Positions 15,922 through 25,646 of a stretch of 64,000 bases of DNA are shown here, piece after piece. A program made the position numbers and the translations under genes. The stretch is from the NCBI RefSeq assembly GCF_004745485.1, contig NZ_RHFG01000017.1, positions 19,319 to 83,318 on the forward strand, in the 5' to 3' direction. The notes under the pieces are model-generated. The model worked only from the letters and a program-made list of their open reading frames with translations. It was not told the origin of the DNA and did no database searches. Positions within the stretch are counted from its first letter, which is position 1; each line of letters begins with the position of its first letter. Origin of the DNA: Brevibacterium sp. S22. Its GTDB lineage: Bacteria; Actinomycetota; Actinomycetes; Actinomycetales; Brevibacteriaceae.

Positions 15922-16817
15922 GCGTCTACACCGGCCTCAGTGCCTTCCCACTCACGCCGCTGCACGCCGACACCGTCGACGAGGCGGCTTTCATCGGCCT
16001 CATCGACCGTCTGACCGGGGCCGGAGTCGACTCGATCACGGCGTTGGGCTCAACTGGCTCATACGCATACCTCACCCAAGAGGAGCGAGCCCGCGTCGCC
16101 CGACTCGCCGTCGAGCACGCAGGTGGCACGCCGGTGGTCATCGGCGTCGGCGACCTGCGCACCTCTAGAATCCTCACCCACATCGATGCGGCTGAAGACG
16201 CCGGGGCAGCCGGTGTCCTGCTGGCACCTATGTCGTATCAGCAATTGACGGAGACCGACGTCTTCGAACTCTTCCGAACCGTCACCGAGCACACGAAGCT
16301 GCCGGTCGTCCTCTACGACAACCCCGGCACCACGCACTTCTCCTTCACCACCGAGCTCTACACGCGCATCGCTGAGCTGCCGGGAATCGCCTCGATCAAG
16401 ATACCCGGAGTCCCCGTCGGCGCTGAGGCGGCTACAGCGCATGTCGAGTCGATTCGCGCTGTGATCCCCGAGCACGTCAGCATCGGAGTTTCGGGCGATG
16501 CCGCCGCAGCTCGTGGCCTCAACGCTGGCTGCGACGCGTGGTACTCGGTCATCGGCGGCACACTTCCGGAACCGGCGCTGAGGATCACCCGTGCCGCCCT
16601 GAGCGGGGACTCCGACGAGGCGAGTGCGGAGTCAGACAGACTCGCCCCGCTGTGGGACCTGTTCGCCGAATTCGGGGGCAGCCTGCGCGTCGTCGCGGCG
16701 ATCGCCGAACACCTGGGCCTTGTGCCGAATGAAAGCCTGCCGCTGCCGCTCATCGGGCTCGACCGACATCAGCGACAGCGAGTCGCCGACGTGGTCGACC
16801 GGCTCGACCTTGGCTGA
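15918..16817 (+). CDS. dihydrodipicolinate synthase/N-acetylneuraminate lyase family protein
   Basis: 299-residue class I aldolase barrel. Family features are ALGSTGSYAYLTQEER (about 42-57), LYDNPG with Tyr133, and the Schiff-base Lys161 in SIKIPGVPVG. These allow pyruvate-dependent aldol cleavage or condensation, but substrate residues do not identify DapA itself; an operon with an XRE-cupin regulator and a transporter suggests a catabolic lyase for a sugar acid or hydroxyproline-like compound. GTG 15918 is within the GTGA overlap with the B3/B4 gene. Confidence 0.85.
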   Translation: MSVYTGLSAFPLTPLHADTVDEAAFIGLIDRLTGAGVDSITALGSTGSYAYLTQEERARVARLAVEHAGGTPVVIGVGDLRTSRILTHIDAAEDAGAAGVLLAPMSYQQLTETDVFELFRTVTEHTKLPVVLYDNPGTTHFSFTTELYTRIAELPGIASIKIPGVPVGAEAATAHVESIRAVIPEHVSIGVSGDAAAARGLNAGCDAWYSVIGGTLPEPALRITRAALSGDSDEASAESDRLAPLWDLFAEFGGSLRVVAAIAEHLGLVPNESLPLPLIGLDRHQRQRVADVVDRLDLG

Positions 16818-18003
16818 ACCGCAAGCGCGCGGTGCCGGAAACGGAGATCGGGGCTGGGCTCTGACACGTTACGTCTTCGCCGCGACATTGGTCCGCTCGG
16901 CCGACGGGGGAGCGGTCGTCGCCATCGTGCTTCTGGCCCACTCGACCGGGCAGCCAGGATGGGTTGCAGGACTGCTGGGAGCGGCCGTCACGGCTCCGCA
17001 CCTGCTGGGACCCTTCATTGCCAGAAGACTCGACACTGCCGCCGATGGTCGCAAAGTGATCGCCGTGTCCGCGCTGGCTCACGGTGCTCTGCTCGGAGCC
17101 GCTGCCCTGCTCATGCCCGTGGCCTGGGTCGGGCTATCGGCAGCCGGCCTGTTCGTCTCGGGCCTGTTCGGGCCCATGCTCACCGGCGGTGTGAGCAGTC
17201 GTCTCCCGTCCATCGCCGGACCCTCGCAGAAGAGTCAGCGGCGGGCACAGAGTTGGGACGTGGCCAGTTACGGACTCAGCGGCACTTTGGGCCCGGCGGT
17301 CGTAGCTTCGGTCGCCGCAGTGTTCGGCCCCTTGTCGGCAACGCTGATGCTGGCGGCTGCGGCCATGATCGGGGCGGTGGCCGTGCTCGTTCTGCCCAAG
17401 CAGGCTCCCCTTGCGCAGGCAGCCGACGTGCCTTCTCCGCTGAAGACACTGAAAACGATCTGGAATTCCGGCCAACTGAGACGCACCTTGGGCCTGACAA
17501 TCGTCGTCGCGTACTCCGTCGCGGTCCTGCCGATCTACGCTGTAGCGATCGCCCCGACCTACGGCGCCCCCGCCTTGGCCGGCACACTGGTGGCTGGTTA
17601 CGGAGTGGGCAATCTTGCGGGGTCGGCCGTGCTCATGGCCGTGCCTCTGCGGGGAGAAGCTGACCGGCTCACGATGATTCTCGCGGGAGTCGTGGCCCTC
17701 ACCCTGGCCATCGTCGTACCGATGCCGAATCTCATCACTGCGACGGCGGCTTTCACTCTGGTGGGAATTGCCAATGCTCTCTTCTTCGCTGCGACCTTGG
17801 CCGCCCGCAGTGAGTATGCCCCAGCTGCAGCGCGGGGGCAGGTGTTCATCTGGGTCGGTGCCTTGAAGATCGCCACAGGTTCCGCGGGAACTGCGGTGGC
17901 CGGGGCACTCATCGGCGGCAGCGCGTGGGTTCCGGTGGCTGTCGCCATCGCGCTGACCGGTGGAAGCGCAGCCATCTGCGCAGTCGGTCGTCAACCGTCA
18001 TGA
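16810..18003 (+). CDS. major facilitator superfamily transporter
   Basis: 397 residues with about twelve hydrophobic segments and the typical cytoplasmic loop between the two halves (residues about 190-225). The first helix begins VFAATLVRSADGGAVVAIVLLA. MFS proteins of this length export or import small molecules. The start is uncertain: no ATG or GTG occurs before the first helix, and TTG 16810, overlapping the previous stop by 8 bp, is the earliest reasonable choice. Last gene of the XRE-cupin operon; it would move the substrate or product of the DapA-like enzyme. No hairpin is obvious after the stop; the next gene is convergent. Confidence 0.82.
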   Translation: MAEPQARGAGNGDRGWALTRYVFAATLVRSADGGAVVAIVLLAHSTGQPGWVAGLLGAAVTAPHLLGPFIARRLDTAADGRKVIAVSALAHGALLGAAALLMPVAWVGLSAAGLFVSGLFGPMLTGGVSSRLPSIAGPSQKSQRRAQSWDVASYGLSGTLGPAVVASVAAVFGPLSATLMLAAAAMIGAVAVLVLPKQAPLAQAADVPSPLKTLKTIWNSGQLRRTLGLTIVVAYSVAVLPIYAVAIAPTYGAPALAGTLVAGYGVGNLAGSAVLMAVPLRGEADRLTMILAGVVALTLAIVVPMPNLITATAAFTLVGIANALFFAATLAARSEYAPAAARGQVFIWVGALKIATGSAGTAVAGALIGGSAWVPVAVAIALTGGSAAICAVGRQPS

Positions 18004-18066
18004 TGAGGTTCCGGCGGAGCAGCCGTCCGATGGCGGCACAAGTGAGCACCCCGCCGAGGCGGCTCC

Positions 18067-19128
18067 TCAGTCCGGAACGTTCCCTGTGCGGGCGAGGACG
18101 GTGAGCTTGCGCGCGAAGTCGGCGGCCTCCTCGGCGTCGGTGCCAATGAGCCGCATCGCCGGCCGGTCGCGGAACCGGATGACCGTCGTCGTGTGCCCGT
18201 GGTCGGAGCGGGTGCTCGCCTCGACCAACTGGTTCGGCGCGGCTTCGTCGAGGATCTCCGTGGGATCGGCAACGGCGGTGCGCGCGTGAACGATGCGCAC
18301 GGCCGTGGCCATGAGGAACTCCTGCTCGCGTGGATGCCGGTTGCCGATCTTCACCAGCACGGACTCGCCGCGGTCAAGGGCGTCAAAAGGCGGTGGGGTC
18401 GGGCCGCGACGGCGGGCGCGAGCAGACACCGACGTGTCCTGGGAGAGCGTGGAGACCGCAAGTCGGCGGGCTCCGTACAGTGTGAGGGCGGAGACCGCCG
18501 CGGCCGGCACCGCGATGACCGCGGCCATGACGGTGCTCGCATAGGCGAGCCACGCGAAGAGGGCGCCGGAGCCGATTCCCGCGATGACTGTGCCGAAGAC
18601 AAGTGAGAGCGCGAGGCGCACGCGGCTGCGCACTGCGACGGTGATGCCGGCGAGGGTCAGACCGAAGTTCGTCGAGGCGAGAATCGCCGCGAACAGAACG
18701 ACGAACGGCAGCGGTGCGCTTGTGAAATCACCCCATACCGTCCCCGAGGTTCCAGGAGCCGCGGCGAAGGTGTGCCAGAGCAGGGCAGCAGCGCAGAAGA
18801 AGAGCCCGAACAGCGGTCCGATGCTCATCAGCCCGACCAACGGGTCCCTGGTGAAGAGCGTGCGTGACCCGCGTGGGGCGCCGTCGAGTTCGGCGTGCAG
18901 GCCCTCACCACGGTCGGTGCCGCTGAAGAAGATGATGGCGACGAAGGTGATGAGCCCGATGAAGGCGAAGCTCAGAGGTCCGGCCGCCTTGGCGTCGATG
19001 ATGTGATCCGAACTCTTGGAGGCGCGGGCCATGCCGGTGTTGGTGACGAAGAAGACCACCGTGGCCACGGCGCTGAGGGTGATGGCGCCGGTGAGGGCGT
19101 GGGTGAAGATTCCGCTGCGCCTACTCAT
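18067..19128 (-). CDS. membrane protein with C-terminal PH-like domain (paralogue A)
   Basis: 353 residues, function unknown. About six hydrophobic segments (near 10-30, 50-70, 98-120, 138-165, 171-192 and 195-217) include GTVWGDFTSAPLP. A cytosolic domain from about 245 to the end reads RGESVLVKIG, AAPNQLVEAS, TVIRFRDRPAMRLIG, FARKLTVLARTGNVP. The VWGD-T segment and the C-terminal domain recur in the proteins at 20674-21789 and 21887-23008; the C-terminal domain alone recurs at 25647-26174. It lies 6 bases after the LMF1-like gene, so they share a transcript. The C-terminal part looks like a bacterial PH-like fold, by pattern only. Confidence 0.75.
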   Translation of the reverse strand: MSRRSGIFTHALTGAITLSAVATVVFFVTNTGMARASKSSDHIIDAKAAGPLSFAFIGLITFVAIIFFSGTDRGEGLHAELDGAPRGSRTLFTRDPLVGLMSIGPLFGLFFCAAALLWHTFAAAPGTSGTVWGDFTSAPLPFVVLFAAILASTNFGLTLAGITVAVRSRVRLALSLVFGTVIAGIGSGALFAWLAYASTVMAAVIAVPAAAVSALTLYGARRLAVSTLSQDTSVSARARRRGPTPPPFDALDRGESVLVKIGNRHPREQEFLMATAVRIVHARTAVADPTEILDEAAPNQLVEASTRSDHGHTTTVIRFRDRPAMRLIGTDAEEAADFARKLTVLARTGNVPD

Positions 19129-19134
19129 CGCCGT

Positions 19135-20670
19135 TCAGCCCTTCCGCACGTCGATGGGCTTGACGAGGATCCGCGAGGCCGAGCGCACCCACCACGGCTT
19201 CGGTTCTCCGGCGGCGACGGCCGCTCGGCGTTCGGCACGGGTGGCATAGCGGTAGGTGAAGACACGGACGCGGATGAGCTCTGGTGCGGCACCGTCGAAA
19301 GGGTCGGGACCCATGAGGCGGCGGATCTGCGGGTCGCCGGAGCCGACCTTCCGCACGAGTTCGGTGAACCAGGTCTGCCGATAGTCTCCGAGCGCGGCGA
19401 ACCACATGAGCCAATCGAGGCGCAGATGATAGGGCGCGACGACCGGCCCGTGACGAAGAACGTCACCGGGTTTGCCCTTGAACCGATACTCGCTCCAGCC
19501 TGCGTCGTCGATCCACCCCTCGATGATGATCTCGTTGCGGGTCTCGGTCATCGACCCGAATGCACCATAGGCGTTGCCGAGCCCGAGTCGATTGAAGCTC
19601 GCGTTCATCAGCTGATTAGCTGAGAACAGGTTCCGCACAGCCGGCACATTCAGCCACACCTGCCACGCGACGAACACGAGGACGACGATCAGCCACCAGA
19701 TCGGCAGGGACTCGACCGGGGAGGTGGCGGCGGTGCGGTCGGCCGCCTCGGTGCCGGTGGGATCTGTCAGGATTCCGGTCACGGAATTCCACCCCCACCC
19801 GGGGAACGGGCCGCCGACGATCCACCGGAAGAAGGTGTCGCTGATGCCGGAGCAGGCGAGCAGGATCGTCGCCCAGTTCAGCCACGCATAGTTGCCGCTG
19901 ACCACGAGCGCGAGCTGGGTGATGATGATGGCAACGGCGGCGAACGACGCGATCGGCTGAGGCAGGAACAGCAGCCATGGAGCGGCGAGCTGGACGATGT
20001 GGCTGCCCAGGGTCTCACCCTTGTGCCACCAGCCGGGCATGAGGTGGGCGCGGCGGCTCAGCGAGTTCGGCATCGGCTGCGTCTGATGGTGATAGTCCAT
20101 GGCGGTGAGGTCACGCCAGGAAGAGTCCCCGCGCATCTTGATCATTCCGGCACCGAATTCGATGCGGATGACGAACCAGCGCAGCAGCAGGATCATCGCC
20201 CACGTCGGGGCCACCTCGTGAGAGCCGAGGAACCCGATGAGGAACCCTGCCTCGAGCAGCAGCGATTCCCAGCCGAAGCCGTAGAAGCGCTGCCCGATCG
20301 ACACGATCGAGAAGTACAGCGCCCACACGCCTAAGAACACCGGGATCGGCATCCATGCCGGTCCGGCCTGAGGCAGACCGATGATCGCCGAGGCGGCCAG
20401 GACCATTCCGATCACGCAGACGAGGCGCAGCCGTCGGTCCGAATACGAGAACCGCTTCCACCGGAAGAGACTCGGTGCCTGCCGGGCCGAGGTCAGAGCG
20501 ATGAACCGTGGGGCGGGCGTGAGTCCGCGCTCCCCGAGGAGGGCCGGGAACTGATTGAACGCCGAGGCGAAGGCGATGAGGAAGAGCACGCCGAAGCCGC
20601 GTTGGATGATCTCACGGGAGATCGTGTAGTCGCCGGCGGTGAGCAGAGCGACCACCTGGCCGAGTTCCAT
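19135..20670 (-). CDS. lipase maturation factor (LMF1) family membrane protein
   Basis: 511 residues with many membrane segments in the first 350 positions and a soluble C-terminal third. Stretches typical of the LMF1 family are LYFSIVSIGQRFYGFGWESLLLEAGFL (in parts; about 100-126), LLRWFVIRIEFGAGMIKMRGD (about 145-165), DLTAMDYHHQTQPMPN (about 168-183) and RLDWLMWFAALG near 415. Animal LMF1 helps lipases fold in the ER; bacterial members have no established role. ATG 20670 is preceded by GAGGAG; the gene begins 3 bases after the stop of paralogue B and ends 6 bases before paralogue A, so it sits inside an operon of PH-like membrane proteins. Confidence 0.85.
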   Translation of the reverse strand: MELGQVVALLTAGDYTISREIIQRGFGVLFLIAFASAFNQFPALLGERGLTPAPRFIALTSARQAPSLFRWKRFSYSDRRLRLVCVIGMVLAASAIIGLPQAGPAWMPIPVFLGVWALYFSIVSIGQRFYGFGWESLLLEAGFLIGFLGSHEVAPTWAMILLLRWFVIRIEFGAGMIKMRGDSSWRDLTAMDYHHQTQPMPNSLSRRAHLMPGWWHKGETLGSHIVQLAAPWLLFLPQPIASFAAVAIIITQLALVVSGNYAWLNWATILLACSGISDTFFRWIVGGPFPGWGWNSVTGILTDPTGTEAADRTAATSPVESLPIWWLIVVLVFVAWQVWLNVPAVRNLFSANQLMNASFNRLGLGNAYGAFGSMTETRNEIIIEGWIDDAGWSEYRFKGKPGDVLRHGPVVAPYHLRLDWLMWFAALGDYRQTWFTELVRKVGSGDPQIRRLMGPDPFDGAAPELIRVRVFTYRYATRAERRAAVAAGEPKPWWVRSASRILVKPIDVRKG

Positions 20671-20673
20671 GGC

Positions 20674-21789
20674 TTAAGTCTCCTCCTCCTGCGGCAGACG
20701 TCCCGTCGTGGCCAGAGCGGTCAGTGCTTCGGCGAACGTGTCTGCCTCGCTCGGGTCCCCGCCGACGAGTTCCATGTCCGGACGGTCCCGGAAGTGCACC
20801 GAGGTGGTGTGTCCGGCTGGGCGGAACTTGGTGCTGGCTCCGCGCAGCTGTCCGGGATGTGCCTGGTCGAGGATGCGGACCGGGCCCGGTCGGGCGGACT
20901 CGGTTCCGGTGCCGGTGGGTGCGGCCAGGAGGAGTCGCTGGTTCGTGGCGGCGAGAATCTGCCCGGTCGGGTTATCCCTATCGGCGAAGTGGAGCATGAG
21001 GTTCTCACTTGGGGCGAGAGTCATCAGCAGAGACTGCAGTCGAGCCTCGTGGGCCGCATCGATCCTGTTGGTGACGCGTGCTCGGGCGACGGCGAACAGG
21101 CGGGCCGGGACCAGTGCGACCGTTGTGATGATGAGGCAGACGGCGGCCACTGCCAGCCCTGCCGGCGGTGACACCGTGAGGATGTTCGATGCCACGACGC
21201 CGATGGTGATGGCCAGGATGGCGATGAGCACAGAGACGATGAGGAAGACCGCCCAGAGCGTGCGGTGGAAGGCGTCGGCGATCGCTCCGAGGGCGAGGCT
21301 GAAGTTGGCGGTGGCCCACAGTCCGAAGAGCAGGGCGAAGGCCGGCAGAGGCGATGCGGTGAGGTCGCCCCAGACGGTTCCGGGAATGCCGGAGTCCTTA
21401 GCGAAGGCGTGCCAGACGAATGCGGCGATGACTCCGCAGACGGCCCATACCGGTCCGACGGCGAACACTCGAGGCCATGGATTCCGGACGAAAGCGGTGG
21501 GCGGCTGTCTGCGTTTCACTCCATGCGGATCCGCGGCCTGCTGCGCACGGGCGGCATCGCTGCCAGCGGGCGGTTTGTCCTCATAGAAGGCGAAGGCGGC
21601 GATGGCCGAGAAGAAGAACAGGACCAGGATCCCGATGCTCGGCGCCTGGTCCGGGTTGATGCCTCTGAGCACATGCTTGCGGAGCGGATTGATACCGGCA
21701 TTGGCAAGGAAGAACGGAATCGAGGCGAAGACGGCGAATCCGATCCCGAACACGAGAGTCATGCCCCTAGAGCGTCTGTCCCTATTCAT
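20674..21789 (-). CDS. membrane protein with C-terminal PH-like domain (paralogue B)
   Basis: 371 residues, function unknown. Hydrophobic segments at the N-terminus and near 120-260 contain GTVWGDLTASPLP and FGLWATANFSLALG, shared with paralogue C. The C-terminal domain reads PSENLMLHFADRD, LAATNQRLLLAA, AHPGQLRGAS, SVHFRDRPDMELVGG, FAEALTALATTGRLP. ATG 21789 (MNRDRRSRG) was chosen; GGAGGT lies only one base before it, so ATG 21762 or a leaderless start are alternatives, and the frame is open to 21915. Directly upstream of the LMF1-like gene. Confidence 0.72.
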   Translation of the reverse strand: MNRDRRSRGMTLVFGIGFAVFASIPFFLANAGINPLRKHVLRGINPDQAPSIGILVLFFFSAIAAFAFYEDKPPAGSDAARAQQAADPHGVKRRQPPTAFVRNPWPRVFAVGPVWAVCGVIAAFVWHAFAKDSGIPGTVWGDLTASPLPAFALLFGLWATANFSLALGAIADAFHRTLWAVFLIVSVLIAILAITIGVVASNILTVSPPAGLAVAAVCLIITTVALVPARLFAVARARVTNRIDAAHEARLQSLLMTLAPSENLMLHFADRDNPTGQILAATNQRLLLAAPTGTGTESARPGPVRILDQAHPGQLRGASTKFRPAGHTTSVHFRDRPDMELVGGDPSEADTFAEALTALATTGRLPQEEET

Positions 21790-21886
21790 ACCTCCATCCT
21801 CGCAGGAACTCTGCGAGCCATGGGTGCTGAGATGTTCCGGATCCGTTGCGTCGGAACTACAAGTCTGGTCGAAGGAGTATGCCGGA

Positions 21887-23008
21887 TCAGCGGGGAAGAC
21901 GGCCCGTCCGGGCAAGGACGGTGATCGCCTCGGCGAAGCGACCAGATGCTTCCTCGGTGCCGCCTGGCACGCTCATCGGCTGCCGGCCGTTAAAGAGCAC
22001 CGTCGTGATCACGTGGTTGCTGCGACATTCCGATGCGCCGCCGCTCAGCTGACCGGGTTCGGCCTGTTCGAGGACGAATGTGCGCCCCGGCGCGATGATT
22101 GAGGCGCGAAAGATCCGTCGGTCAGTCAGCACCAGCATCTGCGGGTCGGCGGTGCTGCCGTTCGCATGGGCATTCGGCACCTCACCGAGGTAGGTGGTGA
22201 GGATCCGCTCTCCCGGTCGGAGGGCGTCTTCGGGCGGTTGAGCGGACCGGCCGGGACTTCGCCGAGTGCCGGCAGTCGGCCGTTCAGCGGAGTCGAAACG
22301 GTCGACTCGCCTGATCGCCCACCATCTGAGCGGGATGAGCAGAGCCGTCGAGACGATGAGACAGACCGCGCCGAGCAGAAAAGCGATGACTGTCGGAAGT
22401 GTGGCGAGTCCGAAGAAACCGAAGAGACCGGCCGTCAGACACCCCAGGCCGAGCCCGCAGGTGAGAATCGTGAGAGAGACCGGCCGACGATCTCGGCTGA
22501 ACGCTTCGGCCAGTGACGACCAGGCGAAGGCCATGTTCGCCGTCGCCCAGCAGAGGAACACGATGGACAGGGCGGACAGCGGGTTGCCGGTGAGGTCTCC
22601 CCACACAGTTCCCGGAACACCTGGATCCGCGGAATACGCATGCCCGATGAACAGTGCCACCAAAGAGCAGACCGCCCAGATCGGACCGACGAGGAGGACT
22701 CGCGGAAGCGGAGCGTGGACGAACCGGGTGAACGACTTCGGTTGCCGTGGAGTGTGCGGCTCCGCCTCGGCGCGGTCGGGATGATCGTCTTCGCCGGCGA
22801 TGGCCAGCGCCGCGATTGCGACCGCATTCAAGGCAAGGAGAAGTCCGAGAATTATGGACGGCGCCAAATAAGGGTCGCCGCCGAAGTCGTCGGGGCTGTG
22901 CTTCGATGCGACTCCTGCATTCGTCGACGTGAAGGCGATGAGTGCGATGCCGGCAATGAGCAGACCGAAGACGACGATCTTGCCGATGGTCGGATTCTTC
23001 AACTCCAT
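21887..23008 (-). CDS. membrane protein with C-terminal PH-like domain (paralogue C)
   Basis: 373 residues, function unknown; same plan as paralogues A and B. Membrane segments include IGKIVVFGLLIAGIALIAF, the shared GTVWGDLTGNPLS and FLCWATANMAFAW. The C-terminal domain reads PGERILTTYLGE, MLVLTDRRIFRAS, AEPGQLSGGAS, AEAITVLARTGRLP. ATG 23008 has no ribosome site; CACAAT ends exactly 6 nt upstream, consistent with a leaderless mRNA. It is 97 bases upstream of paralogue B and may belong to the same transcript. Confidence 0.74.
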   Translation of the reverse strand: MELKNPTIGKIVVFGLLIAGIALIAFTSTNAGVASKHSPDDFGGDPYLAPSIILGLLLALNAVAIAALAIAGEDDHPDRAEAEPHTPRQPKSFTRFVHAPLPRVLLVGPIWAVCSLVALFIGHAYSADPGVPGTVWGDLTGNPLSALSIVFLCWATANMAFAWSSLAEAFSRDRRPVSLTILTCGLGLGCLTAGLFGFFGLATLPTVIAFLLGAVCLIVSTALLIPLRWWAIRRVDRFDSAERPTAGTRRSPGRSAQPPEDALRPGERILTTYLGEVPNAHANGSTADPQMLVLTDRRIFRASIIAPGRTFVLEQAEPGQLSGGASECRSNHVITTVLFNGRQPMSVPGGTEEASGRFAEAITVLARTGRLPR

Positions 23009-23107
23009 GATTCGATTGTGTCACCGCCGAGGTCGGCACCGATGGTGTGCCGGTAGCGGTCCTGACACATCTGAGCGGTCCCCGGTCAGATTCCCCGTCC
23101 CGACGCA

Positions 23108-23142
23108 GAAGGAGCGGTGACCGTATCGGTCACCGCTCCTTC
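23108..23142. terminator. strong hairpin downstream of BetT-like gene
   Basis: GAAGGAGCGGTGACCG / loop TAT / CGGTCACCGCTCCTTC: a perfect 16-bp stem. It lies after the minus-strand BetT-like stop (23216) and before the promoter of paralogue C. No U-run. Confidence 0.65.
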
Positions 23143-23215
23143 GATCGCTGTGCTCACCCCGTCACCGAGGCGGCTGTGCACGGGTGGGCACGGGCGCCTC
23201 GGCGTGGGGAATGGT

Positions 23216-25474
23216 TCAGTGCTTCGGCGCTTCGAGCTCTTCGACGTCGTCGGCATCCTTGGGCACCGCCGGAATCGAATCCGTGGTCGGCGGTGTGGGA
23301 GGGGTGACGACCGACTGGTAGGAGTGCTCGTGCGAATAGGCGAGGAACGACAGGTGGTTCTCGTACCGGTCGAGCACGTCATCGATGATCTGCTGCGAGC
23401 TCAAGCCCATGAGGTCGTAGCCTTCCGAACCGGTCTGGGTGAAGACCTCGATGCGCAGGTACTTGTCGTCGCCGCGCGGGGCATTGCGGGCACCGAACGA
23501 CGGCACATTCGCTTCGACGGCCGCGGCTTCATAGTGGAAGTCGCGCTGCTCGCCCATGTCGACATTGAGCGTGTTCGTCGTGATGCCGGTGTCCTCGTCC
23601 ATGGTCTGGAGGTGCTCGACGGTGTAGCCGAGTTCGCGGAACTCGTTGGCCACGGCCTCCAGGGACGGTCCGACCACCTCGGCGACGAAGCGTTCGACGG
23701 ATTTCTTCGTCGGGTAGGACCGCAGGGTCGCCAGGCGCTGACGCCAGGTCTTCTCCGGAGCGCGTCCGCCGTGGGCGGCAGTGGCGCGGCGACGACGGAT
23801 ACGGCCCTCGCGTTCGGCGCGCTCCATGCGCAGCACCTTCGAGAACGAGGCCATGACGAGGTAGGAGATGATCGTCACCGGCAGGGCGAAGATCAGCGTC
23901 GCGTACTCCATCGTGGTTACGCCGCCGGCGACGAGCATGGCGATTGTGAGCACTGCCGTGACCAGGGCCCAGAAGATGCGCAGCCACTTCGCTCCGTCCT
24001 CTTCCGGATTCGGAATCGAGGAGGAGAAGTTCGACATCACCATGGCGCCGGAGTTCGCACTTGTGAGGTAGAAGAGCAGTCCGGACAGAGTGGCCAGGCC
24101 GATGAGGAACGTCGCTCCCGGGAACATCTCGAGCAGGTCGTACCAGCCCTGTTCCGGGGAGGCGATGGCCGTCTTCGCGAACTCGTCATTGCCGTTGAAC
24201 ACCTCGGACAGGGCCGAGTTGCCGAAGATCGTGACGATGATGAAGTCGCAGATGACGGGTGCGGTGATCGCGGCGATGACGAACTCACGCAGGGTGCGTC
24301 CGCGGGAGATGCGGGCGAGGAACAGACCGACGAAGGGACCCCAGGCGAGCCAGAAGGCCCAGAAGAAGAGGGTCCAGCCGCCCATCCATTCGGATCCGCC
24401 GTCGACATAGGCGAACGTCGACAGCGTCCGTTCGGGCAGGGTGAAGATGAAGCGGCCGATGTTCTCGACCATGGCGTTGAGCAGGAAGGCGGTCTTGCCG
24501 GTGACGAGGATGTAGAGCATCATCGCCGCACACGACCAGAGGTTGAGCTCGGAGACGAGGCGTATGCCCTTGTCCACGCCGGAGGTGCAGGCGGCCACAG
24601 TCATGACGACGGCCACGATGACGAGCGCGATCTGCAGGGCCAGTCCGGTTTCGAGACCGAAGAGAGTGGCGAACCCGACGTTGAGCAGGACGACGCCGAT
24701 GCCCATCGAGGTGGCCACACCGAAGACGGTGCCGACGAGGGCGAAGATGTCGATGACATCACCGGTGGCTCCGCGCACGCGCTTGCCCAGCAGCGGGTAG
24801 AGGACCGCACGGATCGACAGGGGCATGCCCCACCGGTAGGCGAAGTAGCCCATGGCCATGCCCAGCAGCGAGTACATCGACCAGCCGGCGATGCCGTAGT
24901 GGAACATCGTCCACACCACGGCGTCCTGTGCGGCGGCGGCCGATTCGGCTGTGGCGTTGACCGGTTCGAGGTACTGGGTGATCGGTCCGGTTACCGAGTA
25001 GAAGAGCATGTCGATGCCCACGCCCGCGGCGAAGAGCATGGCGACCCAGGTGAAGAGGTTGTACTGCGGACGAGAGTGGTCGGGGCCGAGCCTGACGCTG
25101 CCTTCCTTGGACAGCGCCACCCAGAGGACGAAGCCGATGACGACGGTGACGGTGACGACATAGAACCAGCCGAGGTTCTCTGCAATCCAGTCCACGACAG
25201 TCTTCATCGTCGACTGAGCCGAGTCGGGCATCATCATCGCCCACACGGAGAACGCGAGGATGATGAGGGAGGCGACGATGAAGACTCGCCAGTTGACCCG
25301 GGAGCCGCGTTCGTCGGAGAGCTCCTCCGGGCCCTTGCTCATCTCTGTGCTGTCGATCGGAGCGCGCTTCTCGGGGTCGACGTCCCTGCTGATTCTCGTG
25401 GCCCGGTCGGTTCCGCCGAATCGTTCGCGTTCGACGACTGGGCGCTTCAACGTCTCTTCGTTCGGATCCTGCAC
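23216..25474 (-). CDS. BCCT transporter with C-terminal cytoplasmic domain (BetT-like)
   Basis: 752 residues. A polar N-terminal tail of about 60 residues is followed by twelve membrane segments with the BCCT box FFWAFWLAWGPFVGLFLARI (about residues 385-404), then a cytoplasmic C-terminal domain of about 190 residues, the layout of choline transporters such as BetT in which the tail senses osmotic state. Probably imports choline or glycine betaine; substrate is inference. TTG 25495 opens the frame, but GTG 25474 has GGAGG seven bases upstream. TAGAAT at 25528-25533 (complement) is a good -10 candidate, with GGGCCC pairs at 25505-25510 and 25517-25522 in the leader. Confidence 0.92.
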   Translation of the reverse strand: MQDPNEETLKRPVVERERFGGTDRATRISRDVDPEKRAPIDSTEMSKGPEELSDERGSRVNWRVFIVASLIILAFSVWAMMMPDSAQSTMKTVVDWIAENLGWFYVVTVTVVIGFVLWVALSKEGSVRLGPDHSRPQYNLFTWVAMLFAAGVGIDMLFYSVTGPITQYLEPVNATAESAAAAQDAVVWTMFHYGIAGWSMYSLLGMAMGYFAYRWGMPLSIRAVLYPLLGKRVRGATGDVIDIFALVGTVFGVATSMGIGVVLLNVGFATLFGLETGLALQIALVIVAVVMTVAACTSGVDKGIRLVSELNLWSCAAMMLYILVTGKTAFLLNAMVENIGRFIFTLPERTLSTFAYVDGGSEWMGGWTLFFWAFWLAWGPFVGLFLARISRGRTLREFVIAAITAPVICDFIIVTIFGNSALSEVFNGNDEFAKTAIASPEQGWYDLLEMFPGATFLIGLATLSGLLFYLTSANSGAMVMSNFSSSIPNPEEDGAKWLRIFWALVTAVLTIAMLVAGGVTTMEYATLIFALPVTIISYLVMASFSKVLRMERAEREGRIRRRRATAAHGGRAPEKTWRQRLATLRSYPTKKSVERFVAEVVGPSLEAVANEFRELGYTVEHLQTMDEDTGITTNTLNVDMGEQRDFHYEAAAVEANVPSFGARNAPRGDDKYLRIEVFTQTGSEGYDLMGLSSQQIIDDVLDRYENHLSFLAYSHEHSYQSVVTPPTPPTTDSIPAVPKDADDVEELEAPKH

Positions 25475-25646
25475 GCATTGACCTCCGGTAGACAAAAAGG
25501 GACAGGGCCCGAAAATGGGCCCGATCTATTCTACGGGTGGAGGTTTCTCACAAATTCAACACCCCCTCTTTTCAGGAAGTTGACTAAGCCGCGGGGGCGT
25601 CCAGGTCAGGCGGGGAGTGGGTGAAGTCAGGTCGGGATTCGCGGGG

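Noticed and set aside
25505..25522. Two GGGCCC blocks in the BetT-like leader as a riboswitch
   Set aside because: Only a 6-bp self-pairing with no further conserved structure; it could be an operator but nothing supports a riboswitch.
23117..25624. 835-codon open frame on the plus strand
   Set aside because: It is the antisense shadow of the BetT-like gene; composition is Arg/Asp/Glu/Gly-rich with no family pattern.
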